This document shows, piece by piece, positions 11,285 to 22,418 of a stretch of DNA of 64,000 nucleotides. The DNA lies in NCBI GenBank assembly GCA_963932465.1, contig OZ010786.1, positions 442,296,619-442,360,618 on the forward strand. The letters are read 5' to 3'. How positions within the stretch are numbered: the stretch's first letter is position 1; every line of letters starts with the position of its first letter. The notes beneath the pieces were generated by a model. The model was not told the DNA's origin. It made no database searches and saw only the letters and a program-made list of their open reading frames with translations. The position numbers and the translations under genes were made by a program. This DNA is from Maratus speciosus. Its lineage: Eukaryota > Arthropoda > Arachnida > Araneae > Salticidae.

Positions 11285-12500
11285 GTTGCATTCCCTAGTT
11301 ATTATAAAGCGAAAGATTAAATTAGATAATTTTTAAGAAAGTATATAAGAATGTAAAACGTTATATTTAAGAGGTGAAAAATTTTACCCCATTCCAATGA
11401 AATATTGCTAATTGGAAAAATAATAATTCATCATCGATTTCGTATGTAACTGCTGAAACAATTTTTAACGCTCTTCGGTCTCTTCTGTGCTCTAATTATG
11501 TACGAACAGAAAAGAAATGACTTAATTTTCAAACCTGAAAACACGTCTTGTGAAAACTATCATTAGTACCTTTGTATTGAAAATTTTAATGACAGTTGTA
11601 GGGATACTGGATGAATAGATCCCTAGAAATGTGTAAATAAATTTCGAAGTGCTTAATCAAACGGCTTTTGAATAGATTTGATAGTATTATAATTTTTTAC
11701 AGCATTACATTAATGCGTATCTCTTTTCAAAAATAAATAGAGTTAATAAACTGAACTATTTATTAGGTGTTTGAAAGCACACTGATTTTATAGTAGCAAA
11801 ATTCGCTTTCATTATTACGATAAAGTAAAAGATTGAATAAGATAAATTTCAAGAAAGTATATACGAAGACAAAATACTGTCCTTCAGAACAGAAATAATA
11901 TACAACACCATACAAACGAAATATTGCTAATAGGAAAAATAATTTATCGTCTATTTTGTATGTAGCATCTGAAACAATTTTTAACGCTCTCCGGTTTCTT
12001 CAGTACTCTAATTATGAAGGAATAGAAAAGGAATGACTTAGTTTTCAAATCTGAAGCCACGTCTTGTGAAAAGTATCATTAGTATCTTTGTGTTGAAAAT
12101 TTTAATGACAGTTGTTGTAATAATAGATGAAAAGTTGAAAACCGAGAAATGTGTAAATAGATTTTGAAGTTGTTAATGAAACGGCTTTTGAATAGATTTG
12201 ACAGTGTTTTAATTTTTTTTCTGTGATAAAGTGATTACTATTGATTTTTATATATATATATATATATATATTGAATAAGATTACGTTATGAATATGAAAT
12301 TTAAACGCTCGGAAATTTTATAAAAGTCACTTTTAGTACATACAATAAAATAAAAGTATATTTCAGAAACCATCGCAAAAAATAATTAGAGACTGTTATT
12401 CAGAAGTTTTAATGACAGTTATTTTAAAAGAGATGGGACTGTTGGATTTTCAAAGAAATGTACATTAATTTTGTAGATACATTAGCGAAAATAGCAATCA
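11285..12500. repeat. Dispersed repeat family X, tandem pair plus partial third unit
   Basis: The segments at about 11285-11700 and 11805-12240 are clearly homologous direct repeats (period about 525 bp). Both hold 'aaatattgctaat.ggaaaaa', 'gaaacaatttttaacgctct', 'cacgtcttgtgaaaa.tatc' and 'acggcttttgaatagattt'. A degraded third unit with 'attttaatgacagttatttt' follows around 12400. An (AT)n run sits at 12250-12270. The window's first 300 bp belong to the same family. Confidence 0.8.
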
Positions 12501-12929
12501 GGTTCATAATTGAAACATACAATAAAAAAAGGTATTCTAAGGCTAAATAACTATTTTAAAAAGAAGTTTTTACGTGAAAGCCATTTAATTCTAATAATTT
12601 TTAAATGATAAAGATTTCATGAAATAGTTTTGCAGTATGCATACAAATAAATTTTACATTAAAATAATTACTGTGCACAGTAATATCTGTTTATCTAGTG
12701 CGTCTAATGCGTATTTTAACAGATATAAGGAAAGATAAAATTTTACTCACAATTCACTGATTTAACAAGCTACCTATACTTAAAAAAATGATAATAAAGA
12801 CAGAAGAAAGTACCATTTTACCCACGAAGTTGCTGTTTGGTGCACAGAAAGTATGTTTTATAAAATAGGGTAATTAATGCTAATAAGGATAGCGCGTCGT
12901 TTCAGTGTTATTTTCAATGTTTACCAAAG

Positions 12930-13330
12930 AAAAAATAACCAGTTAGAAATTGTACATCAAACGTGACATATGAGGTGCGTTCGTACTATAATTCGTTTTA
13001 TAAATATTTCTTGCACCGCATATTGTACTGAATGTATATTTTAGTGCACTTCATAAGTGCATATCAATTTCATTCTGTTCGAAAGGCTGTAACATCATTA
13101 GAATGCTCTTGAAATAATTTTTTCTCATTGACCGTAATGTAACTGAAAACTTTTGACTATGTAACCGATTTTCGTAAAACTTGAAACAGCTCGACAAAAT
13201 TTTGCAACAATTATATATTTAAAGTTTCAGACTATTCGGTTGGGTAGATTTTGCTCTGTTATATGCGAACAGACAGACAAACCGACCGACCCACGATTTT
13301 AGGTGCTACGTATTTATATAATTACGAACA
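12930..13330. repeat. Dispersed repeat shared with 25.66-26.34 kb
   Basis: The word 'gaggtgcgttcgtactataa' occurs here (about 12970) and at about 25690. 'ttcggttgggtag.ttttg' with 'ctgttatatgcgaacagac' occurs at about 13235 and 26245. The two loci have the same order and orientation, so they are copies of one multi-kilobase family. The piece at 13060-13170 also matches the 176-bp units at 4.8-5.3 kb. Confidence 0.7.
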
Positions 13331-14188
13331 CACCTAAAAGGGCTCCACTGTCTTGCAAAAGAAGTTAAAAAGAAGCTATACCTATGTGCGAAGCGAGATT
13401 TCTTAAATAACTTTTCTTATGGAAGAGGTTATCTGTATTTGCGTCGGCTTAAAAGCAGTCGGGTTTTTTTTTTTTTTTTTTTCTTTCTTTTTATGTGACA
13501 AGTTTACCTTTATTTCGTGTAGTTACGAATTTGAAAAAATATAATGCATAGTTGAATCTGTTTAGTTCCTTTTGGTCTTCAATGATAAGTGCACTGTCAG
13601 AAAAACTCGTCTTTCAACACTGAATCATTCCTCATTTTTAAACAAGTAATTTCCGTACTCCTAGAATACAGGTTTTTTCGTTAATCCTTCCCGAAACTCT
13701 GAAAAAAAGACGAAAAAATTCCGTTTATTACTTGCAAGCATAGGTATTGGTTCTAAAACTAAAGTTCGAATTTATTTTCAAAATGAAAAACCGAAAACTT
13801 AATAAACTAAAATTTCTAATTTAATTAAAAACAAAGAAATAAGAATAATGCTTTCTAATTTAATTAAGCAGTAATTTTCGAATTCATTTGAAATTGTTCG
13901 TAATTAATATTTAGAGCATATTTTAGAGTATTTATTAGTTTTAAAAACTAAAAAAAAAAAAGAATTAGAAAAAAAATTCATAATATTTCAAAATTACTTC
14001 AGAAATTTTAATATAATTCAGAAAAAAAAGGACTGAAATTTTTTATATAATTGAAGGTTGAAACTTAAAAATATGACTTTTTTTTATAGTTACGTTGTTA
14101 GGAAGTATGTAAATTTTTATCGACTATGTATACTGTGACTAAAATAAATATTCGCATTTAAAATATATTATAGTGAATGACATCAGAG
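13331..14188. other. Intergenic, no gene seen
   Basis: AT-rich with a T-run at about 13467-13482 and A-rich tracts at 13930-13990. No recognisable coding sequence. Confidence 0.6.
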
Positions 14189-14192
14189 TTAA

Positions 14193-14418
14193 TCCTCTCG
14201 CTGCGCAACCCGAGATTTTCTCGGGCATGCATTTTTCCGTCTAATTAATCATCCTTGCTTATTTCCACCAGTTATTATTATTTTTTTTTTTTGTAAATTT
14301 TGCCTTATTTAATCAGAGCATTTTCCCGAATACATAGACAACAGAGACAAAAATTTTTGTTTTGAAAAATCGGTGGCAAAAGAAGCTATTTTAATAAAAG
14401 AATAACGCAGCGAGAGGG
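14193..14418. mobile_element. piggyBac-like MITE, 226 bp, TTAA-flanked
   Basis: Ends read inward are TCCTCTCGCTGCG (left) and CCCTCTCGCTGCG (right), flanked by TTAA at 14189-14192 and 14419-14422. The left subterminal part carries a palindrome 'cccgagattttctcggg'. No coding capacity. Confidence 0.85.
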
Positions 14419-14422
14419 TTAA

Positions 14423-14562
14423 CAAGCAAATTTATTTCAAAATAAGCAAAAGCTTTTGTTCATGTACTTAATAAAGGGAAATTTTTCATTCCAATATTCT
14501 GATGTCGGCATTTAGGGATTAAAATTATGTGGTACAAAAATGTACCACCACCCTTGAAGGGG
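14423..14562. mobile_element. Left-truncated MITE of the CCCCTTGAGGGG family
   Basis: Interior 'atttcaaaataag.aaaagc' and right end 'cccttgaaggggttaa' match the family at 31.1, 37.4 and 38.5 kb. The left 70 bp of the family are missing, replaced by the abutting TTAA MITE that ends at 14418. TTAA at 14563-14566 is the right target copy. Confidence 0.65.
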
Positions 14563-15273
14563 TTAAAAAATATTATTACAACAATAATCATTTTTAACAC
14601 TTTTCAATATACTTGAAAATTGCTTATGAATTCTATTTATCTGTCTGTCCGTCCGTGCTCTAACTGGCGTAAACATAGTCAGATTGCCATGAAATTGATA
14701 TATGTTATTACTGTTTACGGTGGCATGTTCTGTATTTACAATGAAGTGTTTAGCATTAACGGTTCATTTACAGAGACAATGAAAATAATTTCATTACATT
14801 ACGGTCTGCGAAGTAAAATCGTTTGCTGTGTATTTCAATGATATTACACTATTTAAAAAAAATTAAATCTGAATATATCACTGAGGTGTACTAGAAAACG
14901 CTTACTGTAGAATCTGGTGTCACACTAAAGTATTTGGCTACAGTACTGCTTATGTAGAATAGTTGCTGGAAATGTGTTTTCAGTTGCAATACGAGTTTTA
15001 AAATTTAAACATCTTTTTGCATATTACTTGGTGTGTTTAAATTCTTAAATCCCATAAAGTAATGCACAAAAGATCTCAAATGCATTTCCAATTATTCACG
15101 GAAATTGCTGAATGGGAAATTTCAACTGTGCTATGTATTTAAATGAGCTAATTTTTAGCATACTATGCAATATACATGTGAATCTATAGATCATATAAGA
15201 GGGAGTATCGATACGTTTTTGCTTTCACATAGAAATAATTGAGTGAAATTTATGAAATTGCTACATTGTATTA

Positions 15274-15345
15274 GTCCTTTTCTATATAGTCACCGTGTGC
15301 ACAGTAACACATTTCTGTAAATGGTATTTCAAAATTGAGGGCAAG
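15274..15345 (-). pseudogene. Mariner-type transposase C-terminal fragment (left arm)
   Basis: The minus-strand translation ends in LNFEIPFTEMCYCAHGDYIEKD, split here as LNFEIPFTEMC and YCAHGDYIEKD, followed by a stop. A C-terminal Cys followed a few residues later by G-D/N-Y-(F/I)-E and an acidic or basic end is the usual finish of mariner transposases. Only about 24 codons survive. The same peptide in diverged form is encoded by the other arm. Assignment is by motif, so moderately sure. Confidence 0.6.
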
Positions 15346-15579
15346 GTGTATTCCAGAAGGTGCGATAGTAGATCCAAAGGGGGGCACTTCCGCAAAATTT
15401 AGAAAAGCGCCCCCGGGGAGAAGAAAATTCGGGGGAAGGGTCTCGGGAGGTGCATAACATGAATAAGTGGTCACAGGTCTTTCCAACAATGTGTCACATG
15501 AAAGGGGTCGGTAAATGTTAGAAAAATGCCCCCTTTGCGTATACTAACCCGCCGCCTGGAATAAACCCCCTCCACGCTC

Positions 15580-15639
15580 TTTGAAATACCGTTGCAGAAA
15601 TGTGTTACTATGCACCGTGACTATATAGAAAAGAACTAA
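15580..15639 (+). pseudogene. Mariner-type transposase C-terminal fragment (right arm)
   Basis: The plus-strand translation reads FEIPLQKCVTMHRDYIEKN followed by a stop. It mirrors the left-arm fragment and shows that the same 3' end was duplicated in inverted orientation. Compared with the left arm, the glycine before DYIEK is arginine here. Confidence 0.6.
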
Positions 15640-16000
15640 TAAAATGTAGCAATTTCATAAATTTCACTCAATTATTTCTATGTGAGGGCAAAAACTTATT
15701 GATACCCCCTTGTACAGGACTGTACAAACGATTCGGATATTTTTCGAAATATTCATGGTAATTGCAGAAATTGGGTTTTAAAATGCGTTATGCATTCTTT
15801 AAATTGTTCATTCAGACATCTTTCACCTTAATAAAGTGTAAAGTTTTGTTACAGCATTCTGGATATGTTGGAAAGTGTTTCTTAATCTAAGCTGGACGCA
15901 TGATTTTTCGTTCTTGTTTTAGTTTAAAATAAAGTAGCTGTATAATCCTCAATTCTCTTATATCATTTTTTCGTCTTTTTAGGAAAATTTATTAAGAAGA

Positions 16001-17157
16001 AGAATGATAGTTCTCTCTCGCCAGATTATTTCTTTTCTTTCGTTTTCATCTATAGAACAAACAAAATTTTGTAATGAAAGTGAACAAACTAGCAAATGAA
16101 TAAAAGCAACAATCGTCTGCTTGATTAGCGTTGATTGTAGTTCATGGTTTATTTATGTCGCAAAAAAGCACTAGACATATTTTTTTTTCCTTCTGTTGAT
16201 TTTAAACACACCTTAGTAGTATTAATTTGTACTACATAAAATATAGGACTGGAAAAATATAACAGAAGAAATCACAATACGACCATATAATCATTCATCA
16301 GGCTCAAAAAAGTGCGTGTAGGCACAAATTGATGTAAAAATGTTAATGACCATGTTACATAATATAATTATATTCATAATTTTTCATAAATTCCGGGCAG
16401 CCCAGGAATTTGTAAATTTGTCAAGGAAATTTTATAAAAACATACAAGAAATATATATGTGTTGAAGTTAGAGATTGAAAATGTGTTCGCTAAATAGAGG
16501 TATCTGCTATTCAGGAAAGTACATTAAGGAAGTTTTACTGTATTACGTGATAAATAGGTGTTATCAAAAACATGTTAACATTAACAGAAAGGTTTTTTTT
16601 TTTTTTTTTTTGCAGTTTTTCGTCTTTATTTATCTCGAGGTCACCTGGAGAAGCACAGTGCAGACATTTTGTTTTTGAATTTGTCAATACTACTTAATTT
16701 TATTTTCAGATATTTCAAAACTAATCTCTATATAAAACTATTATCTACATGTCATAAGACAAACAAACAATTTTCTTATTACTAGACTTTCATTTTTGAA
16801 TGAGGGCCAGATATTTTTCTATCAATAAATTTAAATATTCCTAATAATATTAATCATTTTACTTTAGCGCCAATTCAATTGAATTAAAAATATAATTTTT
16901 TGTTTCTTCAGATTTTCTATTTTTACGAAATTGTTTCAGTTAGGAATTTTTGTATTTCCAGTTATTTATTAGGTATTTATTATTTGCTTTGCTTCTACTA
17001 TTTCGTTTCGTTTTTATTTATTTTTCCAAATATGTTAACCCCAAAGCAGTTTTGACTGAGTGCCGCTCGTGCAAAAGGAGTTTGCTATCTTCGATACTAA
17101 AAGCTTTTTTAATACCACTTAATTTTAACTGTTATCTTTGGTTTGTTAAATGGCATA
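16001..17157. other. Intergenic, no gene seen
   Basis: AT-rich DNA with a T-run at about 16593-16610. The 110-codon plus-strand frame at 16950-17282 is hydrophobic low-complexity translation and extends into the Helitron-like element, so it is not accepted as a gene. Confidence 0.6.
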
Positions 17158-17285
17158 TCATTTTTTTACTTTCTTCTATCTTCAATAGAAGAAAGTATTG
17201 TAATCGAAATTTTTTTCGACTTCCGGTTTTCGACGGATTTGCATGTTTTAGGGGTCAGAGATTCCAAAAAACATGTTTATAGAAA

Positions 17286-17358
17286 ATGTCTGTCTGTCTG
17301 TGTGTCCGTCTGTCCGTCTGTCCGTCCGTCCGTCTGTCCGTCTGTCCGTCTGTCTGTC
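17286..17358 (+). repeat. (TCTG/TCCG)n microsatellite in H1 copy 1
   Basis: Alternating TCTG and TCCG tetramers. The same tract in copy 2 (19019-19115) is 24 bp longer, so the two copies differ by repeat-number change. Confidence 0.95.
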
Positions 17359-17364
17359 GCCATT

Positions 17365-18600
17365 GTACCATCAAAAAGTGTATGAAGTTATGTATAGAAT
17401 TAAACCAAAATTTTATTATAAGTTTTTGGCTATGGCAAGCAGGTCCTCCCGGAATTTGGAAAAAATTCGCAGGTAGGGGGCGCTGATATAACAATTTTTG
17501 TGCGATTTTGAATATTGTACCATCCAAAAGTGTATGGAGTTATGCATAGAATTGAACCAAATTTTTAGTTTAAGTTTTTGGATATGACAAGCAGGTCCTC
17601 CCTGAATTTGGAAAAAATTCGCCGGTAGGGGGCGCTGTAAATGCGTTTTTTGTGCGATTTTGAATATGGTACCATCGAAAAGTGTATGAAGTTATGCATA
17701 GAATTGAACCAAATTTTTATTTTAAGTTTTTGGCTATGGTAAGCAGGTCCTCCCTGAATTTGGAAAAAATTCGCCGGTAGGGGGCGCTGTAATAGCGATT
17801 TTTGTGCGATTTTGAATATTGTACCGTCCAAAAGTGTATGAATTTATGCATAGAATTAAACCAAATTTTTATTTTAAGTTTTTGGATATGGCAAGCAGGT
17901 CCTCTATGAATTTGCAAAAAATTCGCCGTTAGAGGACGCTGTAATAGCGATTTTTGTGCGATTTTGAATATTGCACCATCGAAAAGTGTATGAAGTTATG
18001 CATAGAATTGAACCAAAAAAAATTTTTAAGTTCTTGGCTATGGCAAGGAGGTCCTCCCTTAATTTGTAAAAAAATCGCTCGTAGAGGGCGCTGTAATAGC
18101 GATTTTTGTACAATTTTTGTGCCATTTTGAATATTGTACCGCCGAAAATTGTATGAAGTTATGCATAGAATTGAACCAAATTTTATGTGTTTATTTTTGG
18201 TCTTGTCACGAAGGTCCTCCCTGAATTTGGAAAAATTCTGCCGGAAGGGGGCACTATAATTGCGATGTCTGTACCATTTTCATTATTGTACCATCGAAAA
18301 GTGTATGAAGTTATCCATATAATTGAACCAAATTTTTTGTGCATGTTTCTGACTATAGCAAACAAGTCCTCCCTGAACTTGAAAAAATTCCGAAAGAAGG
18401 GGGCGCTATAATTCCGATCTCTGTGCCATTTTCATTATTGTACCATCGAACAGCGTATAAAATTATGCATACAATTGAACCAAAATGTTTGTGCTTGTTT
18501 TTGGATTTGGCCAACAGTTTCTCCTTGAATTTGGAAATATTGTGCGGTAAAGGGGCTCCGTGCTAGCGATTTTTGTATACTTTTCTTGCTTTTTCGTAGT
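17365..18600 (+). repeat. Tandem array, eight units of about 152 bp (H1 copy 1)
   Basis: Units begin at 'gtacc(a/g)tc.aaaagtgtatg' near 17365, 17517, 17669, 17821, 17973, 18136, 18288 and 18440. Each contains 'aagttatgcatagaattgaa', 'caagcaggtcctccctgaat' and 'gtagggggcgctg'. The last units are the most diverged. The open frames scattered on both strands here are by-products of the array. Confidence 0.95.
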
Positions 18601-19018
18601 TCTATTGTGCATCGGCGGCTCATGCAGCGGCCGGAACTCGCTTCCTGCTATGCCGGCTATTCGCAAACAGCTGATAACGACAGAATAAGGAAAAATTAAT
18701 AATTTTAACAAATATCATGATATAGATTAACTCGTTTTTAGTCCGTTTAATTGACTTGAGCAGAAATTTAAGATGAAAATCAAAGTTGGTATAGTATTGA
18801 ACTAATAATATTGAAGTATTAACATGTGTAACTAAGTTTTGAAATATTAAGATGTATAAGATAGAAGAAAGTTTTGGGATTGGCACATCCAACTAGTTTT
18901 ACTTTCTTCTATCTTCAATAGAAGAAAGTATTGTAATCGAAATTTTTTTCGACTTCCGGTTTTCGACGGATTTACATGTTTTAGGGGTCAGAGATACCAA
19001 AAAACATGTTTATAGAAA

Positions 19019-19115
19019 ATGTCTGTCTGTCTGTGTGTCCGTCTGTCCGTCTGTCCGTCCGTCCGTCTGTCCGTCTGTCCGTCTGTCCGTCCGTCCGTCT
19101 GTCCGTCTGTCTGTC
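19019..19115 (+). repeat. (TCTG/TCCG)n microsatellite in H1 copy 2
   Basis: Expanded version of the tract in copy 1. Confidence 0.95.
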
Positions 19116-19121
19116 GCCATT

Positions 19122-20510
19122 GTACCATCAAAAAGTGTATGAAGTTATGCATAGAATTAAACCAAAATTTTATTTTAAGTTTTTGGCTATGGCAAGCAGG
19201 TCCTCCTGGAATTTGGAAAAAATTCGCCGGTAGGGGGCGCTGATATAGCAATTTTTGTGCGATTTTGAATATTGTACCATCCAAAATTGTATGGAGTTAT
19301 GCATGGAATTGAACCAAATTTTTATATTAATTTTTTGGATATGGCAAGCAGGTCCTCCCTGAATTTGGAAAAAATTTGCCGGTAGGGGGCGCTGATATAG
19401 CAATTTTTGTGCGATTTTGAATATTGTACCATCCAAAAGTGTATGGAGTTATGCATGGAATTGAACCAAATTTTTATTTTAAGTTTTTGGATATAGCAAG
19501 CAGGTCCTCCCTGAATTTGGAAAAAATTCGCCGGTAGGGGCGCTGTAAATGCGATTTTTGTGCGATTTTGAATATTGTACCATACAAAAGTGTATGAAGT
19601 TATGCATAGAAATGAACAAAATTTTTATTTTAAGTTTTTGGCTATGACAAGCTGGTGCTCCCTGAATTTGGAAAAAATTCACCGGTAGGGGGCGCTTTAA
19701 TAGCGATTTTTGTGCGATTTTGAATGTTGTACCGTCCAAAAGTGTATGAAGTTATGCATAGAATTAAACCAAATTTTTATTTTAAGTTTTTGGATATGGC
19801 AAGCAGGTCCTCCCTGAATTTGCAAAAAAATTCGCCGTTAGGGGGCGCTGTAATAGCGATTTTTGTGCGATTTTGAATGTTGTACCGTCCAAAAGTGTAT
19901 GAAGTTATGCATAGAATTAAACCAAATTTTTATTTTAAGTTTTTGGATATGGAAAGGAGGTCCTTCCTTAATTTATAAAAAAATCGCCCGTAGAGGGCGC
20001 TGTAATAGCGATTTTTGTGCCATTTTTGTGCCATTTTGAATATTGTACCGTCGAAAAGTGTATGAAGTTATGCATAGAATTGAACCAAATTTTATGTGTT
20101 TGTTTTTGGTCATGTCACGAAGGTCCTCCCTGAATTTGGAAAAATTCTGCCGGTAGGTGGCAATATAATTGCGATGTCTGTACCATTTTCATTATTGTAC
20201 CATCGAAAAGTGTATGAAGTTATCCATATAATTGAACGAAATTTTGTGTGCATGTTTCTGGCTATGGCAAACAAGTCCTCCCTGAACTTGAAAAAATTCC
20301 GCCAGAAGGGGGCGCTATAATTCCGATCTCTGTGCCATTTTCATTATTGAACCATCGAACAACGTATAAAACTATGCATACAATTGAACCAAAATTTTTG
20401 TGCTTGTTTTTGGCTTTGGCCAACAGGTCCTCCTAGAATTTGGAAATATTGCGCGGTAAAGGGGCTCTGTGCTAGCGATTTTTGTATACTTTTCTTGATT
20501 TTTCGTAGTT
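19122..20510 (+). repeat. Tandem array, nine units of about 152 bp (H1 copy 2)
   Basis: Same unit as in copy 1, starting at 'gtaccatcaaaaagtgtatg'. Adjacent middle units are more alike than distant ones, suggesting local unit amplification after the whole-element duplication. Confidence 0.95.
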
Positions 20511-20882
20511 CTATTGTGCATCGGCGGCTCATGCAGCGGCGGGAACTCGCTTCCTGCAAGGCGGCTATTCGCAAACAGCTAATAACAGCAAAATAAGGAA
20601 AAATTAATAATTTTAACAAATATCATGATATAGATTAACTCGTTTTTGTCCGTTTAATTGACTTGAGCAGAAATTTAAGATGAAAATCAAAGTTGGTATA
20701 GTATTGAACTAATAATATTGAAGTATTAACATGTGTAACTAGGTTTTGAAATATTAAGATGTATAAGATAGAAGAAAGTTTTGGGATTGGCACATCCAAC
20801 TAGTTTTTTTTACTGTACAAAGCCAAATATTTTAGTAAAAAAAAAGTGGTGCCGGATCCTTATTTTTTTAATTTATTGTGTC

Positions 20883-20936
20883 AAAAAAAAAAAAAAAAAC
20901 AGTTAACCTTTAACAGTTAACCCTTAACAGTTAAGG
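20883..20936. repeat. A-run followed by a 14-15-bp minisatellite
   Basis: A run of 17 A (20883-20899) is followed by three copies of 'cagttaacc(t)tta'. It abuts the truncated 3' side of the LINE fragment and may be the tail of another element. Confidence 0.7.
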
Positions 20937-21176
20937 CCTACGTACCAGACCTTGTCGAAAGCCTAAGTGACATCAAGGAAAACAGCCGCAGCTGGAGTGT
21001 TCGTGTTGAGTTTTTCACTAAGGAATTCCACAACACGAAGGATTTGATGTAATGTAGAATGTTTAGCTCCTAAGCCAAATTGCTCAGGTATAAGAATATT
21101 TTTATCGTCTGAGATGTCGTGAAGCTGGGACCTAATGATGTGCTCGCTAATGCTAATAAAGGCTAAAATGCTAATA

Positions 21177-21939
21177 GGGGAGACCGGGGGAATGGGGCCA
21201 CTCGGGTTATGCCGCCAACCCGCCTAGTTTAAAAACTAACGGCAGTTTGAGATAGTGAATGCGCCTGCACTATAGCGGTCATCAAAGTGATTTTGTTGTA
21301 TGTTGTTCGTTTGTTCTAGTGAAAAATGTAGTTTTTGCCTTGTTGCTTCTTATTTTGGAGCTTCAAATGAGTAGAGGTAAGTACCTTTTATTGTAACATT
21401 AGGTAATAAGATAATGTTACCCGTAATCTACATGCATTCGTCGACATTTTGATGCAATTTGTTGAACAAGTTCGGTTCTTCTTTTAGCTTTGCTGGGGGA
21501 TTTCCGCTGTATTGTCCTCTCTGGATAATGCCGCCTCCATGGCAAAGAGCGACTTTTTCAATTTGAGTTAAATTGTAAGCTTAGCAGATTAATAAATCTA
21601 GTTTAAGGAACATTGTAATTATTCATTATTTTGCTAAATTATTGCATTCTAAATGTTTTCAGTAGATTATGCGTCTCCTAGTATCCATTTTATGTATTTA
21701 CTAGGTCATTAAAGAGTGGCGTCATTACCCCAGTGTCCTGGGTAATCCCGCCACTGTACAGAAGCTGAAAGAATTTTTTTTTTATCTGTGCTTACTTTAC
21801 AGTTATGATTACGGTAAAATTACACAGATACTAAAGATAATGATTCAGCTTTGGAATTTTTACTATTAAAAAATAAACATTTTTTTGAGGTGAAAAAATT
21901 TAAATTCCCTTAAGGTGTCGCCATTCCCCCGGTCTCCCC
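21177..21939. mobile_element. TA-flanked MITE nested in the LINE (763 bp)
   Basis: Ends are GGGGAGACCGGGGGAATGG on the left and the same, read inward, on the right. TA flanks both sides (21175-21176, 21940-21941). The LINE reading resumes on either side, proving insertion into the LINE. GGGGAGACCGGGG-type ends with TA are seen in pogo/Tc1-group elements, but no transposase remains, so the superfamily is tentative. The interior repeats 'taatgccgcc' and 'ggtaatcccgcc' words. Confidence 0.88.
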
Positions 21940-22199
21940 TAGAGGCTAATATGATAATAGAGATAATGCTAATAGAGGGTAAAAGAGAAATGCGATGATA
22001 GTCGGATCTTGAAGTTTACATTCAGGATTAGGAATATGTGCAATAATAGATGTTTTCCAGGGTTTTGGAGAGTGGTAAAATTGAAGTATAGCATTGGTTA
22101 GTTTAGTAAGAAAAATAATACAATTACAAGGGAGGTTTTTAAGAGCATAATTAGAGATGTTGTCGTATCCAGGGGCTTTTCTGTTTTTAAGATTTTTAA

Positions 22200-22418
22200 C
22201 CCGGGAGAACTCGCTAGTGAGAATGCCCAATTGCTTTTCTTTTACTTTACATTCATATATTATCAACTTTTTTTGGTTGGCTTAGTACTTTTATTCACAA
22301 AATAAGTAAAATAATTGAAAAACATTTTGAAATTTTAATTAAAATGAAAAATGATTTAAATAAAAGTCTTAAAAAGTACGACTGAGAGAGAAAATCACAT
22401 GCAGCGAGTTCTCCCGGG
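22200..22418. mobile_element. piggyBac-like MITE nested in the LINE (219 bp)
   Basis: Perfect 15-bp inverted ends CCCGGGAGAACTCGC / GCGAGTTCTCCCGGG are flanked by TTAA at 22196-22199 and 22419-22422. It separates the LINE segments 'EIQPIVISNTI' and 'VKNLKNRKAPGYD', which would be contiguous in the uninserted element. The perfect ends suggest a fairly recent insertion. Confidence 0.92.

Larger units (their letters stand above)
15198..15712. mobile_element. Palindromic mariner-derived element made of two 3' ends (515 bp)
   Basis: The two arms (about 15198-15350 and 15570-15712) are inverted copies at roughly 85-90% identity. TA flanks both ends (15196-15197, 15713-15714), as for Tc1/mariner. 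Both arms encode, reading outward, the last residues of a mariner-type transposase ending (G/R)DYIEK followed by a stop and then the 3' terminal region. The element therefore has two transposase 3' ends facing outward and no 5' end. The central 200 bp are G+C-richer and related to about 52.59-52.75 kb. Confidence 0.8.
14880..16000. repeat. Dispersed repeat shared with 51.3-51.9 kb, hosting a palindromic insertion
   Basis: The flanks of the palindrome at 15.2-15.7 kb resemble the plus-strand sequence at 51.5-51.8 kb. Shared blocks include 'tgttggaaagtgtttc', followed by 'acgcatg.tttttc.ttcttgttt' in both, and 'gctggaaatgtgttttcagt' versus 'tctggaaatgttttttcagt' upstream. It appears that one repeat family was interrupted here. 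Confidence 0.6.
17158..18896 (+). mobile_element. Helitron-like element H1, copy 1
   Basis: Starts TC after an A (17157), with a hairpin ACTTTCTTCTAT...ATAGAAGAAAGT at 17168-17196. It ends 'cacatccaaCTAG' followed by T (18893-18896), with a short stem TTGG(G)AT/ATCCAA just upstream. A TC start, 3' hairpin, CTRR end and no target duplication are Helitron hallmarks. The interior has a TCTGTCCG-type tract and eight tandem units of about 152 bp. No Rep or helicase coding sequence is present, so it is non-autonomous. It is followed immediately, head to tail, by copy 2. Confidence 0.65.
18897..20803 (+). mobile_element. Helitron-like element H1, copy 2 (tandem)
   Basis: Begins directly after the CTAG of copy 1, shares the hairpin ACTTTCTTCTAT...ATAGAAGAAAGT (18901-18929), and ends in CTAG followed by T (20800-20803). 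It is very similar to copy 1 throughout, with one more 152-bp unit and a longer TCTG/TCCG tract. A head-to-tail pair with no intervening host sequence is what rolling-circle replication past a termination signal would leave. Segmental duplication is an alternative. Confidence 0.65.

Noticed and set aside
14885..14900. 'actagaaaacgc' as a further Helitron 3' end on the minus strand
   Set aside because: CTAG followed by T is present, but no hairpin can be formed upstream and no empty site supports it.
16777..16805. 'actagactttcatttttgaa' as a Helitron end
   Set aside because: Only a weak AT stem forms, no family similarity to the other ends, no second terminus.
16950..17282. 110-codon hydrophobic frame that looks like a membrane protein
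   Set aside because: It is the translation of T-rich low-complexity DNA and runs into the Helitron-like terminus.
17255..17527. Frames with PSVRLSV/QTDRRTDGQTD repeats
   Set aside because: These are translations of the TCTG/TCCG microsatellite on either strand, not proteins.
20900..20936. Telomere-like 'ttaaccc' repeat
   Set aside because: The unit is 14-15 bp and only three copies long, and it does not match TTAGG or TTAGGG telomere repeats; better explained as an element tail.
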